39,372 nucleotides of DNA from Minisyncoccota bacterium (GCA_018061035.1 JAGOUX010000007.1:1-39372), one strand, 5' to 3'. Shown: positions 9,081-17,202, counted from the stretch's first letter. Translations and numbers: made by a program. The notes: generated from the sequence alone by a model not told the origin.

Positions 9081-9845
9081 TTATGGCTTCTTCGGAGCGT
9101 CGATGTTCTTACGAGTTTCAATAATTGTATTTATTGGAATAAATGAATTATCAGATGAGAGGGCAACACCTAATACTTCTCCATCCAGATTTAGCACCAT
9201 GCTTCCGGTGTTTGATTTGGTCACTACTGGTTTGATATCTTTGTTGCCATCAAACATAAATGATGCAATGTTTCCACCAAATACCAATACCTTTTGTCCT
9301 GTCTTCATCTTATTTATATCTCCAAATGTTGGTACTTGAAATCCATTCTTGCTAGTGTCGTCTACCGGAGCACCGATCTTGAGGAATGTCACTGATGTCC
9401 AATCTCCACCGATAAATTCTGCTTTAAATTTTCCACTACCATTCTTTACATAATATATTCCTTTGTCAGAAGCGGTAGAACCATCTACCACTAGCGTACC
9501 GTCATCGGATATCACAAATCCGCGACCAATATTTGTCTCGATTGTTTTACCCTCTTCATCTGTGATTTCTCTTGTGACAGTAAATGCGGCAGACTGATTT
9601 TTGGCAATTGCATCCACAACCAAGTCTTCCTCTTTGACTACTATTGTCTGGGTGACAGTTTTACCTTCGACTTGTTCTATTTTTTCAACTGTCTGACGAA
9701 TCACTCTATTGATTGGTGCCGTAAAAGATACTGGCGCTTGTTGCATCAGGGTCACAGTAGTAATACCTGTCGCGATAGAGGTAATGAACGACAAAAGTAT
9801 CGCAAGTAATATGAGTTGTGATTTATTGAGATCTTTGATATCCAT
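9081..9845 (-). CDS. Membrane-anchored trypsin-fold protein lacking the catalytic triad
   Basis: A 254-residue protein from the chosen start. One N-terminal membrane segment (about 10-33) is followed by an extracytoplasmic domain that follows the DegP/HtrA protease pattern but without catalysis. GRGFVISDDGTLVVDGSTA stands where HtrA has GSGVIIS...NHV (His lost). SVTFLKIGAP replaces DLAVLKI (Asp lost). SNTGSMVLNLDGEVLGV replaces GNSGGPL (Ser lost). It may therefore bind rather than cut peptides (inference). An upstream in-frame ATG (9872) exists, but the ATG at 9845 sits directly behind TTCTAACGGG, the same arrangement as at secA. It lies 65 bases upstream of clpB, suggesting an envelope-stress link. 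Confidence 0.75.
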   Translation of the reverse strand: MDIKDLNKSQLILLAILLSFITSIATGITTVTLMQQAPVSFTAPINRVIRQTVEKIEQVEGKTVTQTIVVKEEDLVVDAIAKNQSAAFTVTREITDEEGKTIETNIGRGFVISDDGTLVVDGSTASDKGIYYVKNGSGKFKAEFIGGDWTSVTFLKIGAPVDDTSKNGFQVPTFGDINKMKTGQKVLVFGGNIASFMFDGNKDIKPVVTKSNTGSMVLNLDGEVLGVALSSDNSFIPINTIIETRKNIDAPKKP

Positions 9846-9849
9846 CCCG

Positions 9850-9927
9850 TTAGAAGTTAAATAATAATACATGTATCCTATTAGAACAACGGAAATCTAA
9901 AGATTCCTTAATTCTAACAGGATCCAT
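9850..9927 (-). promoter_or_regulatory. Palindromic leader with a 25-codon upstream ORF
   Basis: Minus-strand leader of the pseudo-protease gene. It contains three related arms: GGATCCTGTTAGAA (about 9925-9912), TTCTAATAGGATAC (9886-9873) and TTCTAACGGGATG (9855-9843). The first arm can pair with either of the others over about 12 bases, and the last covers the start codon, so two mutually exclusive folds are possible. A reading frame from the ATG at 9927 starts MDPVRIKESL and ends with TTC TAA four bases before the main start. It follows the desulfurase stop by 3 bases. A TATAGT lies at the right distance to make this ORF leaderless. The same layout occurs before secA. Confidence 0.5.
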
Positions 9928-9930
9928 AGC

Positions 9931-11169
9931 CTAACTATACCACTTTTTGAGCTTTGTCAAAATCGTCCTTAATGCTTTGATTGTTAGGTCGATTTCAGTT
10001 TTTGCAGTACTAGGACCAAGTGAAAAGCGAACTGATCCATCCGTGTCTTTAATATTAGGATTGATAGCTTGAATTACATATGAGGCCTTGCCATCGCCGG
10101 CCTTGCAGGCACTCTTGGCAGAAGCCATTATGTTGTGAGCAGAGAGCTCTATGACCAGAAGATCACTTGGAATATTTGGAATCGTGATATTGATATTATT
10201 GGGTAAACGCTCCTTAATATCTCCATTCAAAATTATGGTTGAATCAAGCCCTGATAATTTTTTTAAAAAATAATCTCTCAAAACTATTAATCTTTTATTT
10301 TCATTGATTTTATTTTTTCCTACGACAGACAAGGCTTGCCCAAATGATGTAATTGCTGGAAGATTTTCAGTACCTGGACGCAAACCATATTCTTGATCAC
10401 CACCACCCATGATTGGAAGAAGTGCAACAGTACTTCTTTTGTACAATATTCCCGCCCTGCCAGCACTTTCAATCTTGGCGCCCGACAATGTCAGCAAATC
10501 TACCCCCAAACGCTCCACATTGAGATCTAGATAATTTACTGCTTGCACAGCATCTGTATGAAATACCAAATCTGTTTGTAAAGGACTGTCCTTTACAAAA
10601 TTTAATTTTTTGAAGTGTCGAATTTCTTTTGCAATCTCTCGTATTGGCTGAATTGTTCCAATCTCATTGTTGGCATACATAACAGAGATCAACACTGTAT
10701 TCTTCTTGATAGCCTTTCTGATTTTCTTTGGATCAACAATACCGTTTTTTTCGACTGGAATAATCGAAACTTCAGCCAAATTTCTTTTTTCTAATAAATG
10801 GAAAGTCTCTAGTACAGATGAGTGCTCAATATTTGTCGTAATAATATGCGGTGCGGGAATAAGTTTTTTGAATGGTCTGGCCGAGATAGGTGCATGGAGA
10901 TCTGAGGACTTGAGAAAAATTTGTTCCCATGCCGCATTCACAACTCCTTGGATAGCTAGGTTGTTACTCTCGGTGCCTCCACTAGTAAATATGATTTCTT
11001 TTACTCGACAACCCAAAATATCCGCAACGCTTTTCCGCGCGTTTTCAAGCTGTATTTTTGCTTTTACTCCCCCACCATGAATTGAACTTGCATTAGGAAG
11101 CACCCCCGATGCGTAATCGAAGTAGATTTTATTTGGCTTTTTGGCTGATATCCGGTTTGATTTAGGCAC
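9931..11169 (-). CDS. Cysteine desulfurase (NifS/IscS-like, class V aminotransferase)
   Basis: PLP enzyme that takes sulfur from cysteine and passes it as persulfide to Fe-S or tRNA-thiolation acceptors. The 412 residues show SGGTESNNLAI (63-73), His116 in IEHSSV, Asp206 in HTDAVQA, the PLP-lysine K232 in SGAKIE (family SxHK, so the His before Lys is replaced by Ala), GTEN, and the active-site loop SAKSACKAG with the catalytic Cys. The N-terminus is shortened: about 20 residues between FDYA and SSIH are missing compared with IscS. No scaffold gene (iscU/sufU) is in the window. GTG start, six bases after a TATACT box, so the mRNA is probably leaderless. Divergent from the DUF4446 gene. Confidence 0.9.
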   Translation of the reverse strand: MPKSNRISAKKPNKIYFDYASGVLPNASSIHGGGVKAKIQLENARKSVADILGCRVKEIIFTSGGTESNNLAIQGVVNAAWEQIFLKSSDLHAPISARPFKKLIPAPHIITTNIEHSSVLETFHLLEKRNLAEVSIIPVEKNGIVDPKKIRKAIKKNTVLISVMYANNEIGTIQPIREIAKEIRHFKKLNFVKDSPLQTDLVFHTDAVQAVNYLDLNVERLGVDLLTLSGAKIESAGRAGILYKRSTVALLPIMGGGDQEYGLRPGTENLPAITSFGQALSVVGKNKINENKRLIVLRDYFLKKLSGLDSTIILNGDIKERLPNNINITIPNIPSDLLVIELSAHNIMASAKSACKAGDGKASYVIQAINPNIKDTDGSVRFSLGPSTAKTEIDLTIKALRTILTKLKKWYS

Positions 11170-11203
11170 GAAAATAGTATATATTGAAAACGTATGAATA
11201 CAA
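11157..11203. promoter_or_regulatory. Overlapping divergent promoters, both apparently leaderless
   Basis: Only 24 bases separate the two starts. Plus strand: TTGATT (11157-11162), 17 bases, TATATT (11180-11185), then ATG at 11194. Minus strand: TTGTAT (11203-11198), 16 bases, TATACT (11181-11176), then GTG at 11169. The two -10 boxes overlap by two bases, so the promoters should compete. Each start codon lies 6-8 bases after its -10 box, about where transcription begins. Confidence 0.55.
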
Positions 11204-11652
11204 AGCTCGAAATTGTGTTTTTTGCTGTAACCCTTCTATTTCTAATGATTGGAGCATTTTGGCTATGGAATACCGAAAAACGACTTAAAAGATTTTTCTT
11301 GGGTAAAAAAGCTAAAGATTTGGAGGACACAATCTTGGCACTACAAAATGAATTACTAAAACTGGACAGATCTCGACAAAATTTTGAAAAAGAGTTTGCT
11401 CTAGTGAATACTAAACTAAAGAAAAGTATCCGCGGACTAGAAACGATTCGTTTTAATCCTTTTCCAGATCAAGGTAGCAACCAGAGTTTCGCTATCGGCT
11501 TATTAAACGAAGATGGTGATGGAGTAGTAGTTTCTAGCTTATATTCCCGTGAGAGAATGAGTGTATTTGCAAAACCAGTAAAAAATGGAAAATCAGAATA
11601 TGAACTTACTATTGAGGAAAAGGAAGTATTGTCGAGAGCGGAAGTTAATTAA
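11194..11652 (+). CDS. DUF4446 family membrane protein
   Basis: A 152-residue protein with an N-terminal membrane segment (about 5-24), a charged coiled-coil-like stretch (about 28-80) and a C-terminal DUF4446 domain. Family features seen are RFNPFPDQGSNQSFAIGLLN, DGVVVSSLYSRE, VFAKPVKNGKSEYEL and a final LTIEEKEVLSRA. The family is widespread in Firmicutes and Patescibacteria and has no established function that I know of. It is likely a cytoplasm-facing membrane protein. It is followed after 20 bases by infB and is probably cotranscribed with infB-rbfA. Leaderless-type start behind TATATT. Confidence 0.85.
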   Translation: MNTKLEIVFFAVTLLFLMIGAFWLWNTEKRLKRFFLGKKAKDLEDTILALQNELLKLDRSRQNFEKEFALVNTKLKKSIRGLETIRFNPFPDQGSNQSFAIGLLNEDGDGVVVSSLYSRERMSVFAKPVKNGKSEYELTIEEKEVLSRAEVN

Positions 11653-11672
11653 TCTTAATTTTAAAATTCACA

Positions 11673-13181
11673 GTGAAAGAAAATACAACACAACAGAATA
11701 TCACAACTCGGCCGCCAGTAGTGGTAGTGATGGGTCATATCGACCACGGTAAATCTACCCTGCTCGACTATATCCGAAAATCAAACATAACCGAAAAGGA
11801 AGCTGGCGGTATAACTCAGCGTATTTCTGCATATGAAGTAATCCACAAAGATGAACATGGTGCGGATCAGAGAATAACTTTTATTGATACACCTGGACAT
11901 GAAGCATTCTCAAAAATGCGTGCACGAGGGGCTGGGATAGCGGATATAGCGATTCTAGTAGTATCAGCTGAAGACGGAGTGAAACCTCAAACTCTAGAGG
12001 CGTACAAGACAATACAAGAAAGTAAAATTCCGTACATTGTGGCAATTAATAAAATTGATAAACCGGGTGCTAATATCGAGAAGACTAAAATCGAACTTGC
12101 CGAGAATGAAATATATCTTGAAAATTATGGAGGCAAGATCCCTTTTGCGCTTATTTCTGCGAAAGTTGGAACTGGTATTGATGATCTTCTGTCGCTTATT
12201 CTCATATTGTCTGAACTTGAAAGTTATACTGGCGATCTTTCCAAAAACGCATCTGGAATAGTTCTCGAAGCTAATTTGGATTCAAAAAGAGGTATCGGAG
12301 CTACACTCATCATCAAAGACGGCTCTATCAAAAAAGGTATGACTGTGGTGGTAGAAGATAGTATTTGTTCTACCCGTATGATCGAAAATTTCTTAGGCAA
12401 ACCCATAGAAGAAGCAACCTTCTCATCTCCTATTCGCCTAGGTGGCTTTAGCAAAATGCCAAAGGTGGGTAGCGAGTTTAAATCCTTTGAAAAGAAATCT
12501 GATGCGGAAAAATACGCAAAGCAACTTGAAAATAACAAGGGTTCTACTGCAAATATAAAAGAGACTGCAACTGATAAGAAAATAATTCCTATTGTACTCA
12601 AGGCTGATGTTTGGGGTATGGTAGAAGCTCTCGAAAAAGAAATTGCAAAAATAAAGAGCGACAGTGCTATGTTTAAAGTGGTAGCAAAGAATGCTGGCCC
12701 TATTTCCGAGAGCGACATAAAATCTGTAGCCACTGGTGAAAATATAATCGTAATTGGTTTCAATGTAAAAGCAGATTCAAGTGCAGTAGAATTGGCTGAA
12801 AAGCGTGGTATCAAAATTGCATTCTTCGATATCATTTATAAAATGACAGAATGGCTAGAAACTGAAATGGAATCTCGAAGACCAAAGGTTGAGACTGTAG
12901 AGGTGACCGGAAAGCTTAAAATAATCAAAGCCTTTAGTCGCACCAAAGAAAGACAAATAGTGGGTGGTAAGGTCATCGAAGGCTGTATAGCCTTAGACAG
13001 TGTTGTAAAAATAGTACGCCGAGAATTCGAAATAGGACGGGGTAGAATTGTAAACCTGGAAAAAGGTAAGGTTAAGACTAGTCAGGTCGACGAAGGAACT
13101 GAATGTGGAATGATGATCGAATCTAAAATTGAGATAGTGGCAGGTGATGTACTAGAATCATTTAATATCGTACAAAAATAA
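11673..13181 (+). CDS. infB: Translation initiation factor IF-2
   Basis: GTPase that brings initiator tRNA to the 30S subunit and promotes subunit joining. The 502-residue protein is an N-terminally minimal form: the G domain begins within about 15 residues, and the long N-region of E. coli IF-2 is absent. G1 is [16 protein letters not shown] (Ser replaces the usual Thr of GKT), then GGITQ (G2), DTPGHEAF (G3), NKID (G4) and SAK (G5). Domains II, III and IV ([12 protein letters not shown], end [11 protein letters not shown]) follow. GTG start without a clear Shine-Dalgarno. Its stop overlaps the rbfA start by one base (TAATG), implying translational coupling. Confidence 0.95.
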   Translation: MKENTTQQNITTRPPVVVVMGHIDHGKSTLLDYIRKSNITEKEAGGITQRISAYEVIHKDEHGADQRITFIDTPGHEAFSKMRARGAGIADIAILVVSAEDGVKPQTLEAYKTIQESKIPYIVAINKIDKPGANIEKTKIELAENEIYLENYGGKIPFALISAKVGTGIDDLLSLILILSELESYTGDLSKNASGIVLEANLDSKRGIGATLIIKDGSIKKGMTVVVEDSICSTRMIENFLGKPIEEATFSSPIRLGGFSKMPKVGSEFKSFEKKSDAEKYAKQLENNKGSTANIKETATDKKIIPIVLKADVWGMVEALEKEIAKIKSDSAMFKVVAKNAGPISESDIKSVATGENIIVIGFNVKADSSAVELAEKRGIKIAFFDIIYKMTEWLETEMESRRPKVETVEVTGKLKIIKAFSRTKERQIVGGKVIEGCIALDSVVKIVRREFEIGRGRIVNLEKGKVKTSQVDEGTECGMMIESKIEIVAGDVLESFNIVQK

Positions 13182-13504
13182 TGACTGAACGAACAGAAAA
13201 AGTATCAAATTTGATTAAGGAGCTATCTGCTTCATTTTTAGGACGAGAAAATAATAAAACTTCACTTATTACTGTTACCAGCGCAACAGTCTCCCCTGAT
13301 TTGAAAAAAGGAACTATCTTTATAACTGTGCTTCCTGACTCCAAAGAGCACGATGCATTAGAGTTTGCAAAGAGAAAACGTCCAGAACTCAGAGAATTTC
13401 TCAAGAAAAACATGGAGACGAAAGTAATCCCTTTTATCGACATCCTAATCGATAAGGGTGAAAAGAACCGTCAAAAAATTGACGAATTGCTAAGAGAAAG
13501 CTAG
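13181..13504 (+). CDS. rbfA: Ribosome-binding factor A
   Basis: Small KH-fold protein needed for late 30S maturation and 16S 5'-end processing. The 107 residues fit the family length. They begin TERTEKVSNLIKEL and include SATVSPDLKKGTIFITVLP, the family's beta-strand region, and end in IPFIDILIDKGEKNRQKIDELL, matching the usual F.D.S...a..i..ll end. It overlaps the infB stop by one base. tRNA-Cys begins 24 bases after it, so that tRNA may be processed from the same transcript. Confidence 0.93.
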   Translation: MTERTEKVSNLIKELSASFLGRENNKTSLITVTSATVSPDLKKGTIFITVLPDSKEHDALEFAKRKRPELREFLKKNMETKVIPFIDILIDKGEKNRQKIDELLRES

Positions 13505-13528
13505 GATTAATTTGTTGGGTTCGTATTC

Positions 13529-13600
13529 GGCCTGGTAGCCAAGTGGTAAGGCATTCCTCTGCAAAAGGAATATACGGCGGTTCAATTCCGCCCCAGGCCT
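13529..13600 (+). tRNA. tRNA-Cys (anticodon GCA)
   Basis: Acceptor stem GGCCTGG/CCAGGCC, anticodon loop CTGCAAA, T-stem GGCGG/CCGCC with loop TTCAATT, and discriminator U, which is the Cys identity base. CCA is not encoded. Its last base overlaps the stop codon of the convergent 687-residue gene. Confidence 0.95.
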
Positions 13601-15663
13601 CAATTCCAAAATCTAAACCATTCCAATCTAGGTGACTTGACCTTAACTGTTTGAGTCTTTTCACTATAATTTCCTGCCTTATCGTACACACGCAAGGTTA
13701 TATTTTGGTCACCAGATTCTAGAAATGGCACAAAGAGTTGTGATCCTATAGGTAGAAATAAATGACTACCAAGATCTACATAATAATTGCCTTCGACTCC
13801 GCTTGCTATATCTTCAGCTTCAAATAGAAAACGAACCACATCTCCTACCACAATATTATTTGAGCTCAGCAACATCGATTTAATCATTGGTGGAGTTCGA
13901 TCTGATTGGATTTTGTAATGAGTTACAAAGTCTCCTACTGCGGATTTAATATGAAAATAAAGTATACCATCGCCCGATATCGGCAAGGTTATCGAATTAC
14001 CTAAAGTGACTTTATTTCCCGTAGGAATTGTCGTCGGGTTACTATCAAAACTATAAGCATAAGCAGAATCCCTATCACCCAACCAGACAAAATATGCATT
14101 GTTGGAATTATACCAGCGTCCTTGGTTGGGATGAGTTGGAGAAAATACCACAATTTGATTTGAAATAGAAGATTGATTGAAATTTTTATCTACAAATGAT
14201 GAACCGAAATCTTCGGCACTATAACTACCCGACTGTGACATTCGAAGAACATTGGTACCGAGTCCATCACTAGCTAAAACTTTAGTGTCTTCTTTATCGA
14301 ATTCCAAACTAAAACCTCCAGGTGTTTTAGGGACAAGGATTATATCAGCGACATTTATCGATCCAGTTTCTCCTCCTTTTTTGAGCACCACACACGAGAC
14401 AATTGCTTCACCCTTGGTCTCATTTATTTTATTTTCTATAAAATATGCACAGCTTGATTTGTTAGTATCTAAAGATCGAATAAATACTTTATTGGGATCA
14501 AAAAGAACTTTTGCTTCGACAGCATTTATAGCTTCATCGCCTGTGTCTACAACGATTGAAAACGACTGCTCTGACCCTACATCGTATATTCCAAACTCTG
14601 GTTGGAATCTTAATGTTGAGTTATACAAAGTATATGGAATATGCTCCAGCCTAAGATATCCTATATTCTGAAGTCTAAGAATAAAAAATGCCAATAATAT
14701 AGCTGGTAATCCTACGACACAAACAAACATAATATATTTCCAGCCTTTTTCTTCTCCATATGAATTTCTATGTCCGAAATATGAAAGAAGTAAAAATACT
14801 AAAAGTGTTAGCATGGTAATAATCACACTTGCAGTGCGAGAAATGTCTCTTCTCGGTACAAATATCAAAGCACCTCCTGGACTTTTTTCCAATCCAGGAA
14901 ATATGACATTTTCGACAAAGAAAAATCTTCCATCTTCGAGTTCGATAGTTTTGCTCGACATTCCATCCTTGATCCATTCAGAACCCGAATTGAAATACGA
15001 ATTAGTGAGTCTGTGTATCTCGGGATCATTAAAACTTTCTCCATATATCCCTGCATTTTTATTGTAAAAAATAACTTCCACTCCAGCTGGCAAGTATTTG
15101 GATTTAAATGCTTTAGCGTATTCATCATCAGTAAGATAATTTGCAAATAAACTACCGATCATTTTGCCATCTCGAATCACATGCCTTCCGGTAGTTAGAA
15201 ATAATTGATGAGGATCAAAAGCACTAGTCTCTTCGACACTTTCTACGTGATTTTCTTGAGCTAGCACTCTTCCTGCAGGACTTGTTAGAAATACATTATC
15301 CCCTACTTTGCTGGCTGTCCTAGTGCGACTCAAAATCACTCCTTTGGCATCAGTGGCACCCATAAGACCGATGGAATATTTATTTCTTTTTTCCTGAAGA
15401 TAATCCACCAAAGCTGTGGCGTTCTTGGATAAAATAAGTTCGGCCAACTTTTCGTCTTTAGATATATCATCCCCTTTCTCTTTTAGATATTGTAAATCGG
15501 ATTTGATTCCAGAATTAAATGCGTTTATAGATTCTTTACTTATGGAAGATACATACAAAGCCCCAAAAACATGGAAAATAGAAAAAACAAAGAGGAAGAC
15601 CCCAGCAGTAATATATAAGGATCGAAGTAAATTTCGTAAGGTTCTAGAAATGTATTGATTCAT
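13600..15663 (-). CDS. Cache-like sensor with cohesin-like and Ig-like surface domains
   Basis: A 687-residue membrane protein. TM1 (about 14-36) is followed by an extracytoplasmic Cache/PAS-like part (about 40-270; GLMGATDAKGVILSRT, DGKMIGSLFANY, ELEDGRFFFVENVI). Two membrane segments follow (about 275-298 and 308-330). Outside the membrane comes a cohesin-like beta domain (about 355-480; FSIVVDTGDEAINAVEAKV, LFDPNKVFI), a less clear beta region, and a C-terminal Ig-like domain (about 590-675; DRTPPMIKSML, LRVYDKAGNYSE). There is no kinase or HAMP domain, so it is a surface binding or adhesion protein rather than a classical sensor kinase (inference). It converges on tRNA-Cys with a 1-base overlap. 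The next gene upstream ends 5 bases before it. Confidence 0.75.
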   Translation of the reverse strand: MNQYISRTLRNLLRSLYITAGVFLFVFSIFHVFGALYVSSISKESINAFNSGIKSDLQYLKEKGDDISKDEKLAELILSKNATALVDYLQEKRNKYSIGLMGATDAKGVILSRTRTASKVGDNVFLTSPAGRVLAQENHVESVEETSAFDPHQLFLTTGRHVIRDGKMIGSLFANYLTDDEYAKAFKSKYLPAGVEVIFYNKNAGIYGESFNDPEIHRLTNSYFNSGSEWIKDGMSSKTIELEDGRFFFVENVIFPGLEKSPGGALIFVPRRDISRTASVIITMLTLLVFLLLSYFGHRNSYGEEKGWKYIMFVCVVGLPAILLAFFILRLQNIGYLRLEHIPYTLYNSTLRFQPEFGIYDVGSEQSFSIVVDTGDEAINAVEAKVLFDPNKVFIRSLDTNKSSCAYFIENKINETKGEAIVSCVVLKKGGETGSINVADIILVPKTPGGFSLEFDKEDTKVLASDGLGTNVLRMSQSGSYSAEDFGSSFVDKNFNQSSISNQIVVFSPTHPNQGRWYNSNNAYFVWLGDRDSAYAYSFDSNPTTIPTGNKVTLGNSITLPISGDGILYFHIKSAVGDFVTHYKIQSDRTPPMIKSMLLSSNNIVVGDVVRFLFEAEDIASGVEGNYYVDLGSHLFLPIGSQLFVPFLESGDQNITLRVYDKAGNYSEKTQTVKVKSPRLEWFRFWN

Positions 15664-15668
15664 ATAAT

Positions 15669-16343
15669 TTATCTTTTACGTTTATCGAGATAATTTCCGT
15701 AATACAATAATGGTAAGCCCACAATACCAGTGAAAATTTTGAGCAACCACCCTGTAAGGATTAATTCTAGTAACAATGGTCCAGAAAGATCAAAAAAAGC
15801 AATAGAGAAAAACAGCATACTGTCGGCGAGCTGACTCACGATATTTGCCCCAGTACTTCTCAGCCAAAGATGTTTGCCATTGGTATGTGTTTTCAACCAT
15901 TCGTAAAGGTTGATATTTATAAATTGAGCAAAGATATACCCCAAAATACTGGCAATAACAATACGAACAGAGAAAGAGAATAAGGTCGATATGGCATTAT
16001 TGACCACACTACTATCATTGAGTCCTGATAATTTTGCGGCAATCTGAGACATAATATTAAAAAATAATATGAAGACTACTCCATCCCAAATAGTTTGAAG
16101 TCCTATTTTTTTACCATGTTTTTCAACCAGAAAATGTGTTGCCAGAAAAGCACTAGCGTAAAATATATTACCAATGTTGGTGACAAAACCAAATACAGAA
16201 ATAAGTTTAGCCCCAAATACGCCCACCAAAAGAAGATTGACTAGTATGCTTCCGAGAAGCCACTCCATACTGCGTCTGGAAGCAAAGAAAATAAATAATA
16301 TGTCCAGGATGATCAACATCAAGACCAATATTTCATTCAGCAT
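15669..16343 (-). CDS. Queuosine precursor transporter-like membrane protein (YhhQ/VUT family)
   Basis: Integral membrane protein with about six helices, belonging to the VUT/YhhQ family that imports preQ0/preQ1 or related 7-deazapurines for tRNA queuosine. Family signature seen: SILGYIFAQFININLYEWLK, GKHLWLRSTGANIVSQLADSMLFFSIAFF, with the typical R-S-x-x-A-x-x-x-S-Q-x-x-D run. The ORF can be extended to 16412, but that extension reads through the repeat region and is charged, so I chose the ATG at 16343 (MLNEILVLMLI). No queuosine biosynthesis gene is in the window, consistent with salvage. The 225 residues are normal for the family. Confidence 0.85.
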   Translation of the reverse strand: MLNEILVLMLIILDILFIFFASRRSMEWLLGSILVNLLLVGVFGAKLISVFGFVTNIGNIFYASAFLATHFLVEKHGKKIGLQTIWDGVVFILFFNIMSQIAAKLSGLNDSSVVNNAISTLFSFSVRIVIASILGYIFAQFININLYEWLKTHTNGKHLWLRSTGANIVSQLADSMLFFSIAFFDLSGPLLLELILTGWLLKIFTGIVGLPLLYYGNYLDKRKR

Positions 16344-16396
16344 AATAAAATTATACCATATAAAATAAATGTTAAAAGCAATATATGTAAATTTAT

Positions 16397-16647
16397 TTAC
16401 TCTTGTGGGCAAGGAGGGACTCGGCTATTACATAGCCAGGTGATTTTTGATGCACTTGGTGCATAACAAAAATCCTTTCGATTCCCTCACGTAAGCAAAT
16501 AAATTTGCTTACTCTTGTGGGCAAGGAGGGACTCGGCTATTACATAGCCAGGTGATTTTTGATGCACTTGGTGCATAACAAAAATCCTTTCGATTCCCTC
16601 ACGTAAGCAAATAAATTTGCTTACTCTTGTGGGCAAGGAGGGACTCG
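16397..16647 (-). repeat. 112-bp tandem repeat carrying the 3' end of tRNA-Leu
   Basis: Two identical 112-bp units (16397-16508 and 16509-16620) and a partial third (16621-16647) that runs into the real tRNA-Leu gene. Each unit contains the last 18 bases of tRNA-Leu(UAG) plus its downstream flank. The units hold three hairpins: GGCTAT/ATAGCC, ATGCAC/GTGCAT flanked by GATTTTTG/CAAAAATC, and GTAAGCAAAT/ATTTGCTTAC. Not a CRISPR: there are no spacers. It fills the gap between the transporter gene and the tRNA; no gene is seen in it. Confidence 0.9.
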
Positions 16648-16711
16648 AACCCTCAAGTCTTGCGACATTAGTTCCTAAGACTAACGCGTATACCAATTCC
16701 GCCACTTGCCC
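16630..16711 (-). tRNA. tRNA-Leu (anticodon UAG)
   Basis: Class II tRNA. Acceptor GGGCAAG/CTTGCCC, anticodon stem TTAGT/ACTAA with loop CTTAGGA, long variable arm, T-loop TTCGAGT, discriminator A. CCA not encoded. Partial copies of its 3' end are repeated downstream. Confidence 0.95.
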
Positions 16712-16744
16712 AATATATTAATAAATATTCGAAATATTTATTTG

Positions 16745-16817
16745 TGCGTCCAGAAGGGATCGAACCTTCGACCTTATCCTTAAGAGGGATCTGCTCTACC
16801 AGCTGAGCTATGGACGC
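16745..16817 (-). tRNA. tRNA-Lys (anticodon CUU)
   Basis: Acceptor GCGTCCA/TGGACGC, anticodon loop CTCTTAA, T-arm GAAGG-TTCGATC-CCTTC, discriminator A. One G-A mismatch at the base of the anticodon stem. CCA not encoded. Its 5' end is repeated upstream in 72-bp units. Confidence 0.93.
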
Positions 16818-16981
16818 ATATTATTTAATTTACAAAACAAACTTACTTTAGCACATTATCTAACGACCTACCAAAACAGCTATGGACGCATATTATTTAA
16901 TTTACAAAACAAACTTACTTTAGCACATTATCTAACGACCTACCAAAACAGCTATGGACGCATATTATTTAATTTACAAAA
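16806..16981 (-). repeat. 72-bp tandem repeat carrying the 5' end of tRNA-Lys
   Basis: Two identical 72-bp units (16806-16877 and 16878-16949) and a 32-base partial unit (16950-16981). Each starts with the first dozen bases of tRNA-Lys (read on the minus strand) plus its upstream flank, including an AT-rich -10-like TAATAT a few bases before the tRNA start. The promoter region of the tRNA therefore seems to be present in three copies. No gene is seen between here and tRNA-Leu(UAA). Confidence 0.9.
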
Positions 16982-17018
16982 ACAACTGTGGTACTTTTAC
17001 TATTATTCAAATTCCCGG

Positions 17019-17100
17019 TGCCCGAGGTGGGGGTCGAACCCACATCCCTTGCGAGACACGATTTTAAGTCGTGCGCGTATACCAATTCCGCCACTCGGGC
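17019..17100 (-). tRNA. tRNA-Leu (anticodon UAA)
   Basis: Class II tRNA. Acceptor GCCCGAG/CTCGGGC, anticodon stem CACGA/TCGTG with loop CTTAAAA, long variable arm, T-stem GTGGG/CCCAC, discriminator A. It shares the D-arm sequence with tRNA-Leu(UAG). No repeat copies around it. Confidence 0.95.
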
Positions 17101-17173
17101 AATTTCACCTAACAAAATAGATTATATGTAAAAAGTGCCCAAATAACAAGCTTTTCAGGCTTTATCAGGGTAC

Positions 17174-17202
17174 TTGACTTTTATCTCAGTATATGCTATA
17201 CT
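17174..17202 (+). promoter_or_regulatory. Promoter placing the start codon at +1
   Basis: TTGACT (17174-17179), a 17-base spacer and TATACT (17197-17202). The ATG at 17210 begins 7 bases after the -10 box, so the transcript is probably leaderless. Confidence 0.65.

Noticed and set aside
12224-12835. 203-codon minus-strand ORF
   Set aside because: Antisense of the infB domain II-III region, which is strongly conserved in the other frame.
16487-16705. 72-codon minus-strand ORF starting MAELVYALVLG
   Set aside because: Lies on tRNA-Leu and its tandem repeat; the peptide repeats only because the DNA repeats.
16397-16981. CRISPR array
   Set aside because: The units are contiguous (112 and 72 bp) with no unique spacers, and both contain tRNA fragments.
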